Positions 1 to 16,054 of a stretch of DNA of 64,000 nt are shown here, piece by piece. The stretch is from the NCBI RefSeq assembly GCF_011075055.1, contig NC_058151.1, positions 2,108,001-2,172,000 of the forward strand, read 5' to 3'. Each line of letters opens with the position of its first letter. Position 1 is the stretch's first letter. Made by a program: the position numbers and the translations under genes. The notes beneath the pieces were generated by a model that was not told where the DNA came from, searched no databases, and saw only the letters and a list, made by a program, of their open reading frames with translations. The DNA is from Mangifera indica (taxonomy: Eukaryota; Streptophyta; Magnoliopsida; Sapindales; Anacardiaceae).

Positions 1-841
1 AATGGTGTTGTAATGAGAGTTTGACAGAAGAACTTGAGTGCAACTCCATTAACTTCAAGATTTTGTCTTCAAAGGTCACTTCCCAGCGATGGAGCTCCAA
101 TTTTAATGTATTTTAGCAAGGTTGCACAGTGTGCCATAGTTATCTCTGTTTGTTTTGTTCATGTAGTTGGCTTGCAAAACTAAGTTAATAAAAATTTAAA
201 ATCCTGAAGAGTTTGCTAGTATTATAATTCTATCCAAAATAGAATATCAAAAATAATATCTATGAATCAGAATCAAGGAATCAAAATCATATCAAATCAA
301 AATAATACTTTTTATTTAACATATCCTTTATGAACACGTAAGACGGAAATCTTAATGTTAGATGGAAACATAATATACAATGAATCAAAATTACAACCAT
401 ACATTTTTTTACGAAATAATATACATTTTTCACCACATAAATATAGCGATGATTTGAAAATTTCATTTTGATATCTCAAAAGAAACACATTGGTAGTTCG
501 AGTAGGAGCTTTGAAAGCAAAATTAATAATTTTGAATTAGAGATAAAATAACATGTAATCATATTATTTGTATACTGAATTGTTTACCAAAAAATGTGTA
601 AACATATCATTCTCTTTTTTTAACATATTATTAATTTTTTTCCATTAAGTTTTAGGAACATTTAATTTTTAATGTACTCAGTTTTAAGTATTCAATTATA
701 TACTTAGATGATATGTCAAATGTAATTAAGTATTACTTTATCATTAATTCAAAATCATCTAATCAAATTGTAACACATCATCCAATACCTAATTAAATAC
801 TCCGAACTGGATGAACGTAGTTTTGTCAATTTTTATATGAG

Positions 842-981
842 CAATGCTATATGTATACGTTTGACACATAATTTGTGTATACATATAATGTGTAATCGTA
901 TAATTGGGCATTGTTTTATTTTTCATTCAAAATGACTAATCTCATGATGATATATCATCTGTATACGTAAATTATGTATAA

Positions 982-987
<6 letters not shown>
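842..987. repeat. Short AT-rich palindromic MITE copy
   Basis: It has the layout of the short AT-rich family seen many times later in the window: an end of the type ATGTATACGTTTGACACATAA, a middle rich in TTTTATTTTT and AAAATGA, and a second end with ATCTGTATACGTAAATTATG, roughly the reverse complement of the first. Boundaries are approximate because the right end runs into a TA microsatellite. Confidence 0.45.

Positions 988-1042
<55 letters not shown>
987..1042. repeat. (TA)n microsatellite
   Basis: An uninterrupted TA dinucleotide run of about 28 units. It lies far from any gene recognised in this window. Its length is likely to vary between individuals. Confidence 0.95.
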
Positions 1043-1045
<3 letters not shown>

Positions 1046-2340
1046 TTATTATTTTTTATATCTAAGTGCATCTAAAATATTTTCAACAATGATGTATTAT
1101 TATGGTGCATCCACGAAACACACATTCTTTTTGTTCAATCAATTTCCAACCACTACCAACTCAGCACCTTCTTTCCTAAAATATAAGCCTTACGGGCTGA
1201 CCCGGCCAACAAAATTTTGTAGAAAATAAATATTTTTATTTCTTATTGAATTTAACACATTTCACACTGAAATTTCAATAGGTTAAGCATCAACTGCTTA
1301 ACTTTTTATGTTTTAAACAATTTCAATCAGTTGAGAATCATCCGTCGCCTTCACTTTATTTCAACTATCAATGAATGTGTCAGATTCTAGAAAAACAACT
1401 GACTCTTGAATATGAGTTGAGCTCAAAATTCTATTTAAGTTTGAATTAGGGTTTCAATTTAAATAAAGGAATCAAATTTAAGCTTAATTTTATATAAATT
1501 AAATTGAACTTAATTTTAATTTAATTCAAATCGAACTCTAAATCTAGTGAAATTGCATTTTGTAGGAAGATTTTCCAGTGAAATTGCATTTTCTAAGAAA
1601 TTTGGAAAATTCGTCTCCACTAAAAGGATTCAAGAGTTTTTGGGCCATCAATACTCGATTTTGGCCCAAATCATTAAATGTAAACAGAAGAATCAATGAT
1701 AGAAATTCAATTGTATTTAAAATAATAAGGTCAATTTATTTATTTATTTATTTTTAAAAACGAGAAATCTCTTTTGAATTAGATTATCATTTTATGAGAT
1801 TGAATTAATCACACTAGATATAATAAATCTGGGTCTAATGGTTAACCTTATAATCACTAAACTAACGAAGGTCAATTTTATTAAATTAGACATCTCATCG
1901 TACAATAATTAATTTTTTTTAATAAAAGTTTTTAGATAAATACAAAATTTAACTTTAAAATAACGTTAATAAGGATTTGCACCTTTCTCTTATGTTTGAA
2001 ATCCATTTTCTTTACTACTCAAGCTATTCGACAGTTATATGATAATTAATTATTACAAATTTGGTACAATTTATGATTATTAGATTATGAATTACGATTG
2101 TTTGATAAATAATCTAAAAAGTTGATGGTTTGTATTAAAATGTTTAATACTTAGAGTAAAAATGTAAAAAATGTATTAAGCTAATAATCCAATAATTTAA
2201 AAAAATGAATAAATTGGTGATCTTTTATTTCTTTATATTTATATATTTTAAAATTTTATTTAAATTTTACTATATTGTATTATTCAAGGTCCCCTAAACC
2301 CTACTTTCTTAACAGCAAAAATTCCTAATTTTTTTCTTAT

Positions 2341-2955
2341 GATCAAAAGACTATTGCCAACACTAGGTTTGCTAAAATGACAATTTTTCATTTTTTAAGT
2401 TTCAAAAGTACCGAATGATTATCTGTCATCCAATTCTATTTGTGAATTATATTAAGTCAAAGGGTAAGATAGTCATTTTACAATGATTTCTCTATTTTAT
2501 ATTTTCTTTTCGAAATGATGTCTGTTTGAGGGTAAACTGTAATTTTTTAAAATATTAAGAGTGTAAATGAAAATTTTTAGAGGGTTATTAGCAATTTTAA
2601 AAAAGTTATGGGGTTTTTTTATAGTTTTAAAAATTTTGATATACCCCTCAATAGTTTCAACTATAACAGTTATATCTTAAAAAAATTGAATAAAACATAA
2701 CACATTATGGTTAGTTAAATTTCTGACATTTTTAAGGTTTGAAGGATTATTTTTTTAAAATTTATAATTTAATATTATATTAATTGTTAATGAAAGTTTT
2801 ATAATTTCAATAGGAGAACAAATCAGTTATTTATAGAAAAATCAAATAGAATTCACTAACAAAAATAAATAGTAAGTAAGAATTTGTTTTTTGAAATTTA
2901 TAAGGTGAGACGTTATGATTTTATCAAACCTTGGGTGGGAAATAGTCATTTGGTC
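2341..2955. mobile_element. Decayed GGCCAAA-type foldback element
   Basis: The left end (GATCAAAAGACTATTGCC) and the right end, whose reverse complement is GACCAAATGACTATTTCCCA, match the terminal sequence of the better preserved elements at 53064-54003 and 60847-61560. The right end is the clearer one. The flanking 9-mers (2332-2340 and 2956-2964) agree only partly, so the insertion is old. No transposase frame is present, so it is non-autonomous. Confidence 0.6.
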
Positions 2956-5870
2956 TTATCTTTACATCCAAATGTGTACACATGTTAATAGAAGTTTTGT
3001 TTTTAGTAATAAAGAATCTCATCCAAATCAGACTATCTTTTGAAAACCAAACGAACCACACCCTAAGTTTAATGATTGGACTCACAACTATTACAATATA
3101 TAAGTTAAGAGTTAAATATTGAAATATCATCAAAAAAAATTTAAACTTATACTCTTTTACATATAAAACTTCTCTATTACCGCTCAAACTAATTTTTACA
3201 GGTTAGATAGAAGTTATTAGATGAGATGTAAAAGTTGCCAAGTGCCTCACATTTATAGCAAGCATCGTTAATCTGGTGAGAAATATTAGTTTGTCAAGGG
3301 CTTTTTTATGAGCACCCCAATACTTTTTCTGAACTAAATGGCACCCCTAAATGATCTCCTTTAAGCATCAAATAACAGAGTATTTTATTTTGATCCCCTA
3401 GAATCAGAGTTTGTTATGTTGAATTTATAAATTCAAAATATTTAATCATTTCATCAAGCTTTAATAAGATTTGTAGTATATTCTCCAAATATCATCTGTG
3501 TCTATAATATTATATATGTCAGACTGGTCATGTTAGGCACCGAAAAAACAGCATGTTTGTCGAATTTGGCTTTGATGGATATGAAAAAAGTGACACGAGG
3601 TTCTATCAGGCGTTGAGATTAGGTCTGCCCTTACAGTTTGCAGGCGATTGTTGGGTAGAGGGGAACAGGAAGAAAAGAAAAATAAGTTGGGTTGGAAAGT
3701 GAAAGTTAAAAAAAGTTAGGGATAGGATGACAACGGGAAGGAGTAGGACGGGATCTCAATTCTTGTCCTCGTCCCTAAAGGGGATATTAATCCCCGTCCC
3801 TGACTCATCCTTGTTATGGGGATGAAAATGATTTGTTGTCTCCTTCTTGTGAAGAAAAATTACCTCCCTGTCCTCGCAGGGAAAAATCTCATCAAATATA
3901 AAGATGATTCGTTATCTTCGTCTTGATGAAAGCTGGAGATAGACTAAAATAGAGAGAGAACACAGTTGTAGTCATCTCCACCCATTAGTAGTGGAGATTG
4001 AAAAACCCTTATAAGAAAAAATGTCATTTTTCAAACTTTAAGTGGGATAAAATTGTTAGATTTTTAAATTAAAAAATGTGATATATTTTTAGTTTTTTTT
4101 TTTAATTTTACTCTTAACCTTAATAATAAATTTTAGTAAAAAAGTGATTGAATTTGTAAAAATTAACTGATGAAAACTTTGAAAAATAAACAATGATTTT
4201 AAAATTGGATTGAATTGGTCGGTTCAGCCGGTTGAATTGGAAACTGGCTCTAAGTTTGACCCGATTAATATAAAAAATAGTTTTTCATTGACTCGGTCAA
4301 ACCCAGTCAAAAACTAAGTTTGACCAAATGAACCAGTCAAAATCGAGTTTGACCAAAATTTTTATTTTTTTAATTTTAATTATTTTTGAGTAATTTGGTT
4401 ATTTTTCATTAGATTGAATGAATTTTTAAAGATTTGTAAAGAAAAATAAGCTCAAAAATAAAAAAAAAATAAAAAAATATTTCATATTTATTAAAATATC
4501 TTCTATAGGTAATAATTTATAAAACTATTATTTTTTTGAATCATGAGATTAAAACTTTTTTATTTTAATTGTTTTTATTAAAATCAAATAAATAATTATT
4601 ACTCGTTAAAAATGATATGTTCTAATTTTTATATGTGTACGTATCTTAATTATTTTATATTTTTTACAAACTTTTAAATAAAATCTATTTATTATAATTT
4701 AATAATAAGATAAATTAATTAATTTTCTGATTAAATCAATTGAATCATAAAATAATGCTATAATTGATTCAATCACCAATTGATTTTAAAAACATTGAAA
4801 GTAAGTAAACTTTGAATAAGTTGGCCATCATTATTAGTTAAAAAAATACACCGTTGTCCACATCGTCAAACTTGCAACCAATAATTATCATAGCTTTAGG
4901 GACACGTGTAAGAATCTGTAACTACAAGTAAACTTATTACGTAAACCCAGTTCCACCAAATCACATCTTAAATTGGATCATTTTTGGAATCTTACAATTT
5001 TAAATTTTAAATTTTAAATCTAATTACTGTTATAAATATTGTTCATATTCATAAATTTTTTGATTTTATAAAGAATATATTAGGGTTAATCTTTGAAATT
5101 TCAGATTTAAATATTATCTCATATTTATAAAATAATTGATTTTACAAAAAAAATATTTAAATTAATTTTTTAAACTTTAAGTTAATATATTATCTTATAT
5201 TTATAAAACTTCTAGTTTTATAATTAGTATTCAGAATATTATAGTATTTAAAACTTTAATTTTAATTATATTTCGGACTTTGAATCCATATTTTTAACAA
5301 GTTATGTAAATTTCATGCTACAAATATGATATAATCAATATAAAATAAATAAATATTTTAATAAAATTTGAGACTTCAAACTCATGTGTGTGTGTATATA
5401 TATATATATATATAATATTCAAAATTTCAGGTTCAGATTTATAATTTTACAAATTTCATATAATAAATTATATTCAAGACTTTAAGTCTAGATTTATAAT
5501 TTTATAAACTTCAAGTTATAAATTAAATTCAATTAAAAATAAAAAATTAAATAAAATATTTACTATTCATATTTGATAAATATGATAATATCATAAATAA
5601 GGTATTTGTATTTGTTATATATAAATAAAATAATAATATAATTAAAAAATAATTAATATTAAAATATATCTAAACTCATCCTATTAACACTATATTATAA
5701 ATATGATAAAGAATTACATGAAAATGTTTTTGTAATTAAACAAAAGTTTAAACAGAAGAAGACGACAAACGAAGTAAACGTAAGAAAGAATGAAAAGAAA
5801 ACGCAAGAGAGATGAAATGACAGGGGCAGTTCAGTATGCATTAAATACAGTCACACGAAACTTTCAAATT
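2956..5870. other. Gene-free AT-rich intergenic region
   Basis: No conserved protein is seen. At 3590-3950 there is a stretch rich in GGGGA and TCCCC words that resembles parts of 19020-19480 and 63100-63520, possibly a separate degenerate repeat family. A short TA run lies near 5392-5413. The rest is low-complexity AT-rich DNA. Confidence 0.5.
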
Positions 5871-5877
5871 TTCCTCT

Positions 5878-6088
5878 CACGTGGCGGAAAAATCCACATA
5901 TGTAACAACTACATTATATTCTATTAAATGTTTATGATAATTAAAAAGGACTGAAATTAGAATCAGGAATTTAAAGTCTGCATAGGGCTATTTTGAATTG
6001 CCACGTGGCTAACCCAGGCCAAATCCTGCCAAAACCAAGATATGGGCCATGTTGGCCCAATTCTCTCCAACACCCTGCGTATATAAAG
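5878..6088 (+). promoter_or_regulatory. Promoter of the oxalate--CoA ligase gene: two G-boxes and a TATA box
   Basis: Two CACGTG G-boxes lie at 5878-5883 and 6002-6007. A TATA box (TATATAAAG) lies at about 6080-6088, some 160 bases upstream of the start codon at 6250. G-boxes bind bZIP and bHLH factors in plants; whether these two are used is inference. Confidence 0.65.
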
Positions 6089-6249
6089 AGATCGTCTCTG
6101 CCGAATGCACTTACCAAATTGTTCTCTGCTTTGTTGTCTATCTCTGTTCATTTCGGTGCTCTTATCCCTGGATCTTCTTCTGTTTTATTTATTATTTTAA
6201 TTTTGAAAAAAATAAGATTTTTTTTTTACTGTATTTATAAATTAAAAGG

Positions 6250-8556
6250 ATGGAAGGTGTTACGGTCAGTGGATTGTTTAAGCAGGCAGTCGAAAATTTT
6301 CCGTCACGGAGAGCTGTGTCGCTCTCCGGCAAGTTCGATTTGACGTATTCTCGGCTTCATGAACTTGTTGAACGCGCCGCTGCTTGCCTTGCGGCTGCGG
6401 GGATTAAAGCCGGCGATGTTGTTGCACTCACCTTTCCAAGCACAGTCGAGGTTTGGTTTTATTTATTTATCTAGGTTGAATACGTTCAACATTTGAAAAT
6501 CTAAAAGACTGAATTGCAGATTTTGTTGTTACAGATGGTGATAATGATTTTGGCCGTAATCCGAGCACGTGCCACCGCCTTGCCGCTCAATCCAGCGTAT
6601 ACGTCCGACGAGTTCGAGTTTTACTTATCAGACTCAGAAGCGAAGCTTTTATTTACACCAATTCAAGGAAATCCTCAGGCTCAAGCCGCAGCTTCCAAGC
6701 TCAAAATTCAACAAGCCACGGCGCATTTCCCAGAGCCTGAATCAGAACTCTCTCTTTCACTGCCTCTGTCCCAGTCAAACTCCAACTTAATCGATAAACT
6801 CATCAATGATCCATCTGACGACGCAATTTTCCTCCACACTTCAGGCACTACGAGCCGGCCGAAAGGCGTCCCGTTAACTCAGCTCAATTTAGCTTCCTCT
6901 ATGCAAAACATCAAATTCGTTTACAAACTCACCGAGTCTGACTCAACTGTTCTGGTACTCCAGCTTTTTCATGTTCACGGCTTGGTGGCCGGCTTACTGA
7001 GCTCTCTCGGAGCTGGTGCCGCCGTGGCTCTTCCAGCCGCTGGCAGGTTTTCGGTTTCAACATTCTGGAAAGACATGGTCAAATATAATGCCACATGGTA
7101 CACAGCGGTCCCCACCATACACCAGATCATATTAGACCGCCACATGAATAACCCGGAAGCTTTTTACCCGAAAGTCCGATTTATCCGGAGCTGCAGCGCC
7201 TCGCTGCCGCCGAGTGTATTTACCCGGCTAGAAGAAACATTTGGTGCTCCAGTTTTAGAAGCTTATGCAATGACTGAGGCGAGCCATTTAATGGCATCCA
7301 ATCCATTACCAGAAGACGGCCCACACAAGCCCGGGTCGGTGGGTCGACCGGTGGGTCAAGAAATGGCGATTTTGGATGAAAATGGTGCGCATCAGAAGAC
7401 AGAAGTTCGAGGTGAAGTGTGTATTAAGGGACCCAATGCGACCAAAGGGTACAAAAATAACCCTGAGGCTAATCGGTCCGCCTTTCTATACGGGTGGTTT
7501 CACACCGGCGACATCGGGTATTTTGATTCCGATGGATATTTGCATCTGGTGGGTCGGATCAAGGAGCTTATCAACCGTGGAGGTAATTATATGATTTTTT
7601 TTTTTTAATCTTTAATTTTTCAAATATATGATTTAATAAAGAAATAACATGCAACAACTTTTCATTAAAATGCAATTGTAAAGTCCTAATGAATTTCAGG
7701 GGAGAAAATATCACCAATTGAAGTGGATGCAGTCCTTGTATCTCATCCTGATATTGCCCAAGCTGTTGCTTTTGGAGTCCCTGATGAGAAATACGGTGAA
7801 GAGGTAAGAACAAGAAACCGGACAGGCAGATTCGAGTTATCAAATCGTGTTGGTTCAGGTTTTAGGATAGACTCTAATTCGAACCTGATCATTAAATTTT
7901 TTAACCCTAACCCAATATAAATTATGTTATGATTAATCTAACACGGCTCGGACTCAGCTTGAATAAAAAAATATAAATAAAGAATAATTAAAGTAATCAC
8001 AATAATACGAAGGCAATTTGGAAGGATTTTATTGATGCTTCAACATTTTTATAATCTGTCGCTAAGAAGGTAACATTGGTCAATTCGGCTTTAGATTAGT
8101 TCGATTATTTTCGTCTTAACACTATCACAATCCAATTTAGTTCATATTATATTGGGTGGACCCAAATTAGATTTCTTTAGAAAACATCAATCCCAATTCA
8201 ATTCTTGTTATATTATATTAACAGATTGTATTGAAAATTAACACTTTATACGAATTGAGATGATTTCTCTCTTATTCCTTTCTAAATGTGTTTTTGTGAT
8301 GGTTTGTTTCCAACAGATAAACTGCGCTGTAATTCCTCGACAAGGATCAAAGATTGATGAAGAAGAGGTGGTGAGTTTTTGCAAGAAAAATCTTGCAGCT
8401 TTTAAGGTCCCTAAGAGAGTTTTTATCACAAATTCATTCCCTAGAACTGCCACTGGAAAGATTCAACGGCGGATTGTGGCAGAGCACTACCTTTCTCAAA
8501 TCTCAACTGCCAAAAGTTCCCAAGTTTGGAGCTTAACTTTAGAGAAAGTCGACTGA
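6250..8556 (+). CDS. AAE3: Oxalate--CoA ligase (acyl-activating enzyme 3 type)
   Basis: Four exons: 6250-6450, 6535-7582, 7700-7803 and 8317-8556, giving 530 residues. All introns are GT-AG and the frame is continuous. The protein is an ANL-superfamily adenylating enzyme close to Arabidopsis AAE3, which joins CoA to oxalate using ATP in the cytosolic oxalate degradation route. The P-loop TSGTTSRPKG is at about residues 169-178, the motif YAMTEASH and the hinge motif GYLHLVGRIKELI follow, and the C-terminal lysine in TGKIQRR is near residue 499. The last residues are KVD, so there is no PTS1 peroxisomal signal. Length is slightly above the ~514 residues of the Arabidopsis protein because of a short C-terminal extension. 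One oddity is Gln near residue 210 (LQLFHVHG) where I recall Pro in the Arabidopsis protein. The related 4-coumarate--CoA ligases are less likely given the near-identical central motifs. Confidence 0.93.
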
Positions 8557-9362
8557 TGGAAAGTGATCTGATGGGGGAAAGGATTGTATAATTTTTTTCG
8601 TATTGAATTTGATGGTCTATATAAATAATATAATAATGAAAATATTTCAATTCAAATTTGTGACCAAGATTTATAATTCGAATCCATAACTCATTAACAA
8701 AATAATGATAAGTAAAATAATATCATTTTAACTATTATTTAATATAATTCAAATCAAACCATAAAACATATCAAGTCATCCATCTGACTCTTACATCAAA
8801 CCGAACCAAATTTTCTCAAACTAAAGTTTAACTTGATTTCAAAAAGCTTTACCAAACCTATTGAGACAAGCTGAACTGATTTTCAAATCCAAACTCTGTT
8901 TAAGTCCAACCCTAGAAGTAAACATCGAATTAATATTGAATTAAACCAAATCGAGCCAATTTTCAAACCTAAACTAACTCAATTCAAGTCTAGTTAAGTA
9001 AATTTAGATCTGGGCTTATAACACTACCTGATAGAATGCAATCAATCATACAAGTTAGAAGATTAAAATGAGAATGTAGCACGAAAAATTGCCAAAAGCA
9101 TGCCCAGGGAAGAGCCAAAGGCAAGCGTTGAAACTGATTCTAAACACAAAATAGAGGGAGATGCCCATAGCCACTTACTATTAAAGGTGAATATGTTCTC
9201 TATAACCCAACACCCTATAAACTACAACACTAGAACCAAACAAGAAAACACACCACATAACACTAATCCAAAAATCCAAATAAGGTATTCGGATACGAAA
9301 TCAAGTTCTCAACATAAATGCAGTAAATTGAACATCCAGACACTGAACAGATACAATACCTA
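8557..9362. other. Spacer between convergent ligase and tubulin genes
   Basis: This holds the 3' untranslated regions of the two convergent genes. Around 8640-9010 it is AT-rich with repeated AATTCAA and CAAACC words typical of old transposon remnants in this window. No further coding frame is supported. Confidence 0.5.
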
Positions 9363-12001
<2,639 letters not shown>

Positions 12002-12097
12002 TTTCAGAGAAAGTGAATCAGAGACTGGATTTTTGTTCCCTTTAAAATGAGTAAACGAGAGCTAAGCAAGAATGAGATGAGAAGAAGAGACTTCGAG

Positions 12098-12107
12098 ATA
12101 TTTATAG
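12098..12107 (-). promoter_or_regulatory. TATA box of the beta-tubulin gene
   Basis: Read on the minus strand the sequence is CTATAAATAT, about 100 bases upstream of the ATG at 12001. A G-box CACGTG lies further upstream at 12371-12376. Confidence 0.65.
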
Positions 12108-12946
12108 AAGGGAAGTACGGAGTGAGGTTTCGCCGTTAGATAGGGCAAGATTAGACGGAGATTGTGACGGAATCGTTGGTTTAAGGGGGAATTTTGAATT
12201 TTGAATTTTTTAGAAAACTGGAAATCTATTTTGGCTAATGTTAACAGAAGACCACGCGAATTTGTGAGAAGTGCAAACACGCGCTCGAGGCATGTGGGGA
12301 AGAAAGAAAAGGGAGGTGGATAGGGTTGTGTTGTAACCTGTTGGCGTGCACATGAAGAGAAGAAAGCGGCCACGTGATTGTCATGTGCCTAGCACTTTCT
12401 AAACAAATCCAAAAGTAAACACGTCGCCCCACCCGATTACAAACTTAAGGTCAAATTTTGATAATTTGTCTTATTTATTTTTCTAGGATCAAATAATTAG
12501 ACAAATTTTATTTGAAACCTAGAAATTAATAAGAAAATCAAATATTATTGAAAGATACATTTGATTTTTTTTTTGTAACGAAATATTATATTCGAATCCA
12601 TCTATGATAAGTCACCCAACCCGATTTACATCAATTGCCAATTAACAATTGGACTTATATATATAATATCCAAAACTACATTTTCTCTTCTCTGTTAATG
12701 CAAAATACAAAGAATGCAACCCCTAAGAACCAACAATACTGCAAACAGAACAATAAACAGTCTCCCAAATTTAGAATCCAAAAAAATGCAATATGCGGTC
12801 AAATTGTGTTATGAAAATTAATTAATAACAACGCTATAAACATCGTAGATCATCTAATAAACAGAATCGAAATATGGGTACGAAATAAATTTATTGCTCG
12901 ATTTATAGAATTACAAAAATGGCATGTTTAATTTCTAATAATAAAA
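12108..12946. other. Upstream region of beta-tubulin
   Basis: Promoter-side DNA of the tubulin gene. The first ~320 bases are GC-richer, then the sequence becomes AT-rich. Open frames here show no protein similarity I can recognise. Confidence 0.5.
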
Positions 12947-13928
12947 GGCCAAATGACCATTTCCCACCCAATGTTTGATATAAATCTAACTTCTCAATTG
13001 CTAATTATCGAAAATTTAAATATCTATTCATCTATTAAATTTTACTTTTACTATTATTATTAGGAATGAAATTATTATTTGTTAAAACATTTAAAAAATA
13101 AAAAATTTATCATATTTCCCTCCTAAGTTTAAAAATCTAACAAAGTTTCCCCATTCAAGATTTGAAAAGTGACAATTTCCCACTTTGGGTTTTATTTTTT
13201 ACCTTGATTTTCCAATGAGCTTCTTCGTCATTGTCGTCATCGTCGATCTCTTCTTCCCAACTCTCTTTCTCACTCTCTAGCACTCCCTCTAGCTCCAAAC
13301 GTCGCCAATTTCCACCGTTGACAACGAACAATTGTTGATGACAATGGAAAGCACACAAAGGAAGGTGAAGGGCGATGCACAAAGGAAAACAATGGACGAC
13401 GGATGACAGACAACAAAGCTATTTGAAACCACGAAGGAAGACAGTTCATCTTCTTCGAAGACGAAGCTATTTCGTCTTTGTCAAAGACAAAGCAATTTCA
13501 TCTGTCTTTAACGAAGGCGATCAAAAGGTGAAGAGAGAGCAATCAGGAAGGTGGGATGGAGAGAGCCGATGGCGATTGATTGTCACATAGATGGGTCTGG
13601 AAACTGTAGGGAGATTAAGGGTGAAAATGATATTTTTTAAAGCTTTGCAGGGCAGTTACATATTAAAAAGTATGAAAGTTTTGCAATCCTAAATTTGAGG
13701 AGAGGGGGGAGAATTAGTTTTTAAACCTATAAATAATAATGAGATTAGAGAATAAAAATAAAAATTTCAAAATTTAAAGATAATTTTAAAATATAAATTT
13801 AAATAAAAATTTTATTTCGTCTAATAATAATTAAATTTAATAGATAAATAAATATTTAAATTTTTTATCATTAATAAAAAAATTAAGTTTTACATATCAA
13901 ACCTCAGATGAAAAATAATCATTTAACT
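12947..13928. mobile_element. GGCCAAA-type foldback element
   Basis: The left end reads GGCCAAATGACCATTTCCCA, followed by ACCCAATGTTTGATAT. The right end read in reverse complement is AGTTAAATGATTATTTTTCA, followed by TCTGAGGTTTGATAT, which matches with several substitutions. The middle carries GAAGACGAAG-rich sequence shared with the copies at 53064 and 60847. The flanking 9-mers do not match, so either the target duplication has decayed or the ends are slightly off. Short open frames at 13155-13590 lie inside the element and are not genes. Confidence 0.65.
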
Positions 13929-15064
13929 TAAAAAAATCTTACTTAAATCAAATCATCTTTTCAAAAATAATTTAATTAAATCAAACAAATAAAACTTATT
14001 CCATCACTCAAACTATTCATCAGAGACAAAGATACAAAATTAGTTATAAGGTATGGGAAACTCATAATTGGTACCAAACGTAAGGGCTGAGAATTATCAA
14101 GTACAGAAATGGGGCCATCGGAGAAGAAGAGTGGAGTCGTTGAAATGGACAAAATTAGAAGCAACGTATTAGACAAAACTGACACAAAGCGAGAGCAGTT
14201 GTATAAATGCCACACTGCCACAATTCAATCCTTCCATGCCAAGCAAAGCAAAGCAAAGCATCTTCCTTTCTTTCAAACCCGCTCCACATGATTGACTTTT
14301 TATTTCCTTATAGTCAAATTTTATATCTAATACCGATAAAATTATATGTATCATATCTAAATATATAAATAAATAATTATTTATTGATAAATTTTATAAT
14401 TATTAAATCAAAATTTTTATTTTTATATATTATTAAAAAATTTAAATCCAAACTTTTCATCTTAAAAACAAATCTTTTTACCGTCTAAATCATTTATTGG
14501 GAGACAAATGATATAAATATTATAATATAAAAAATAATTAAAATATAAATTATATTATTATATGTAAATATGTAACCCCTAAATTGACTAGGGGCATTTC
14601 AACTTTTTCTCATGAATATTTGTGTTTGATTCATCCTCTTTTAATATTCTAATCTTCGTTATAGTTTTTTTGTCTTTATTCGATTTAAATTTAAATTCGA
14701 ATTGAATTATTTCGAGTTTGATAACCATCTCAACTCAATTTAGTATGAAATAAGTAATTATAACTTGAGCTAGAGTGATAAGGGGGCTAGGCTCAAACTT
14801 GTGTGAGCTCAATTATAAAAAGTTCTTAACATTTAAACATTATTTTGTTAAATTTATATATTTTAATAAAAGAAAATATTTAAAAAATGAATAGTGTTGA
14901 GAAAAGAGAATAATAATTAAGGTTTTTGAATGTGGGGTTATTGGAATTAATTGAGTTCATTTATAGATTTGACAATGAGGGCATTTAGTTTGAAAATCCT
15001 AAGTTAGTTGAATACTGACAAAGCGATTAGGGTAAAATCCAGCACAATGAAATTTTTGTTTGTA
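13929..15064. other. Gene-free AT-rich spacer
   Basis: No gene is supported. Short open frames around 14000-14350 have no recognisable features. An imperfect AAGCAAAGCAAAGCAAAGC run lies near 14240-14260. Confidence 0.45.
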
Positions 15065-15860
15065 GGTCAAAAGACTTATTCCCACCAAGGTTCGATGAAA
15101 TTTTAAATTTAAATTTATTAATTTTTTAAAATTTAAATATTTATTATTATATTAAAATTTATTGATAAGGTTAAAAAATGAAAATGTCATTTAGCTAAAA
15201 TTATTAAAAAAATTAAAAATTTATATATTTTCCCAGGCTAAATTTAGAAAGCTTTACTTTTGCCTTCGAAGGTTTATTTTTTTCCTTTCTTCTTTGACAA
15301 CCTTCTTTGACGTTATCTGACTTCAGCTTCCCACCCATCTTTTTCTCTGACGCTCTCTCCCCCTCCTAGTGGTCTCCCTGAAGAATAATGGTTGAAGAAT
15401 CGTTGAATTGAAGCATAGGTTGTGCACTTCATCAACCCATGTTTTGATTCAATGATGATTGTGAAATAACGTGGCCATGGATGAATCAACGAATGTGGCA
15501 GGGCTAAAGACGTCTTGAACTTCATCTGGATGAATGAATATGCATGTGGCCGCACTAGAAGAATGAAACAAAGAGAGTGGGTCGACGATTCTGAGGAGAG
15601 ACCTTGTCACACGATTTAAAGGAAAAGTCGATGATTCAAAGTAGATTCAATGAAGATAGTGGATTGATTGAGATAATGAGAGCGTCAATGGAGAAGATTA
15701 GCCAATAATAAGATTCTTTATAGTCACCAGAGATGAAACCCTATAAATAGAAATTGAAACAAAGTTTTTAAAAGTTTGGAGGGTGGTTACAAAAGAAAAA
15801 CTTAAAAAGTATGAAATTCTAGAGTTATAGAAAAAAATTACTTTTCAAAACTGAAAATAT
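15065..15860. mobile_element. Probable GGCCAAA-type foldback element, one end clear
   Basis: The left end GGTCAAAAGACTTATTCCCA, followed by CCAAGGTTCGATG, matches the terminus of the foldback family. I could not find a matching right end, so the end coordinate is a guess based on where the foldback-like sequence fades. It lies just upstream of the zinc-knuckle gene. Confidence 0.4.
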
Positions 15861-16054
15861 ACGAGACTAAAAGGAAAATTATTAATTTTTAATATAAAGA
15901 TTAAAAAACGTAATAAAATATTAAGTTTTTAAATATTATTAATTAAATAACGTTCGTTCAGTATTAATATTATCGCGTAGTCTCCGAATACCTCTCTACT
16001 GTTGCATAAGCCCTCCAATTTCTCAGTCAGTTCTCGTTCACAGGTTTAGCCAAG

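Larger units (their letters stand above)
1..2340. other. Gene-poor AT-rich stretch
   Basis: No reading frame here looks like a conserved protein and no spliced gene could be assembled. The first 200 bases are less AT-rich than what follows and could be the 3' untranslated end of a gene lying to the left, but nothing confirms this. The remainder holds a TA microsatellite, at least one copy of the short palindromic AT-rich repeat found throughout the window, and unclassified AT-rich DNA. Confidence 0.5.

Noticed and set aside
13155..13590. Two open frames with acidic and basic stretches
   Set aside because: They lie inside the foldback element at 12947-13928 and derive from its GAAGACGAAG core.
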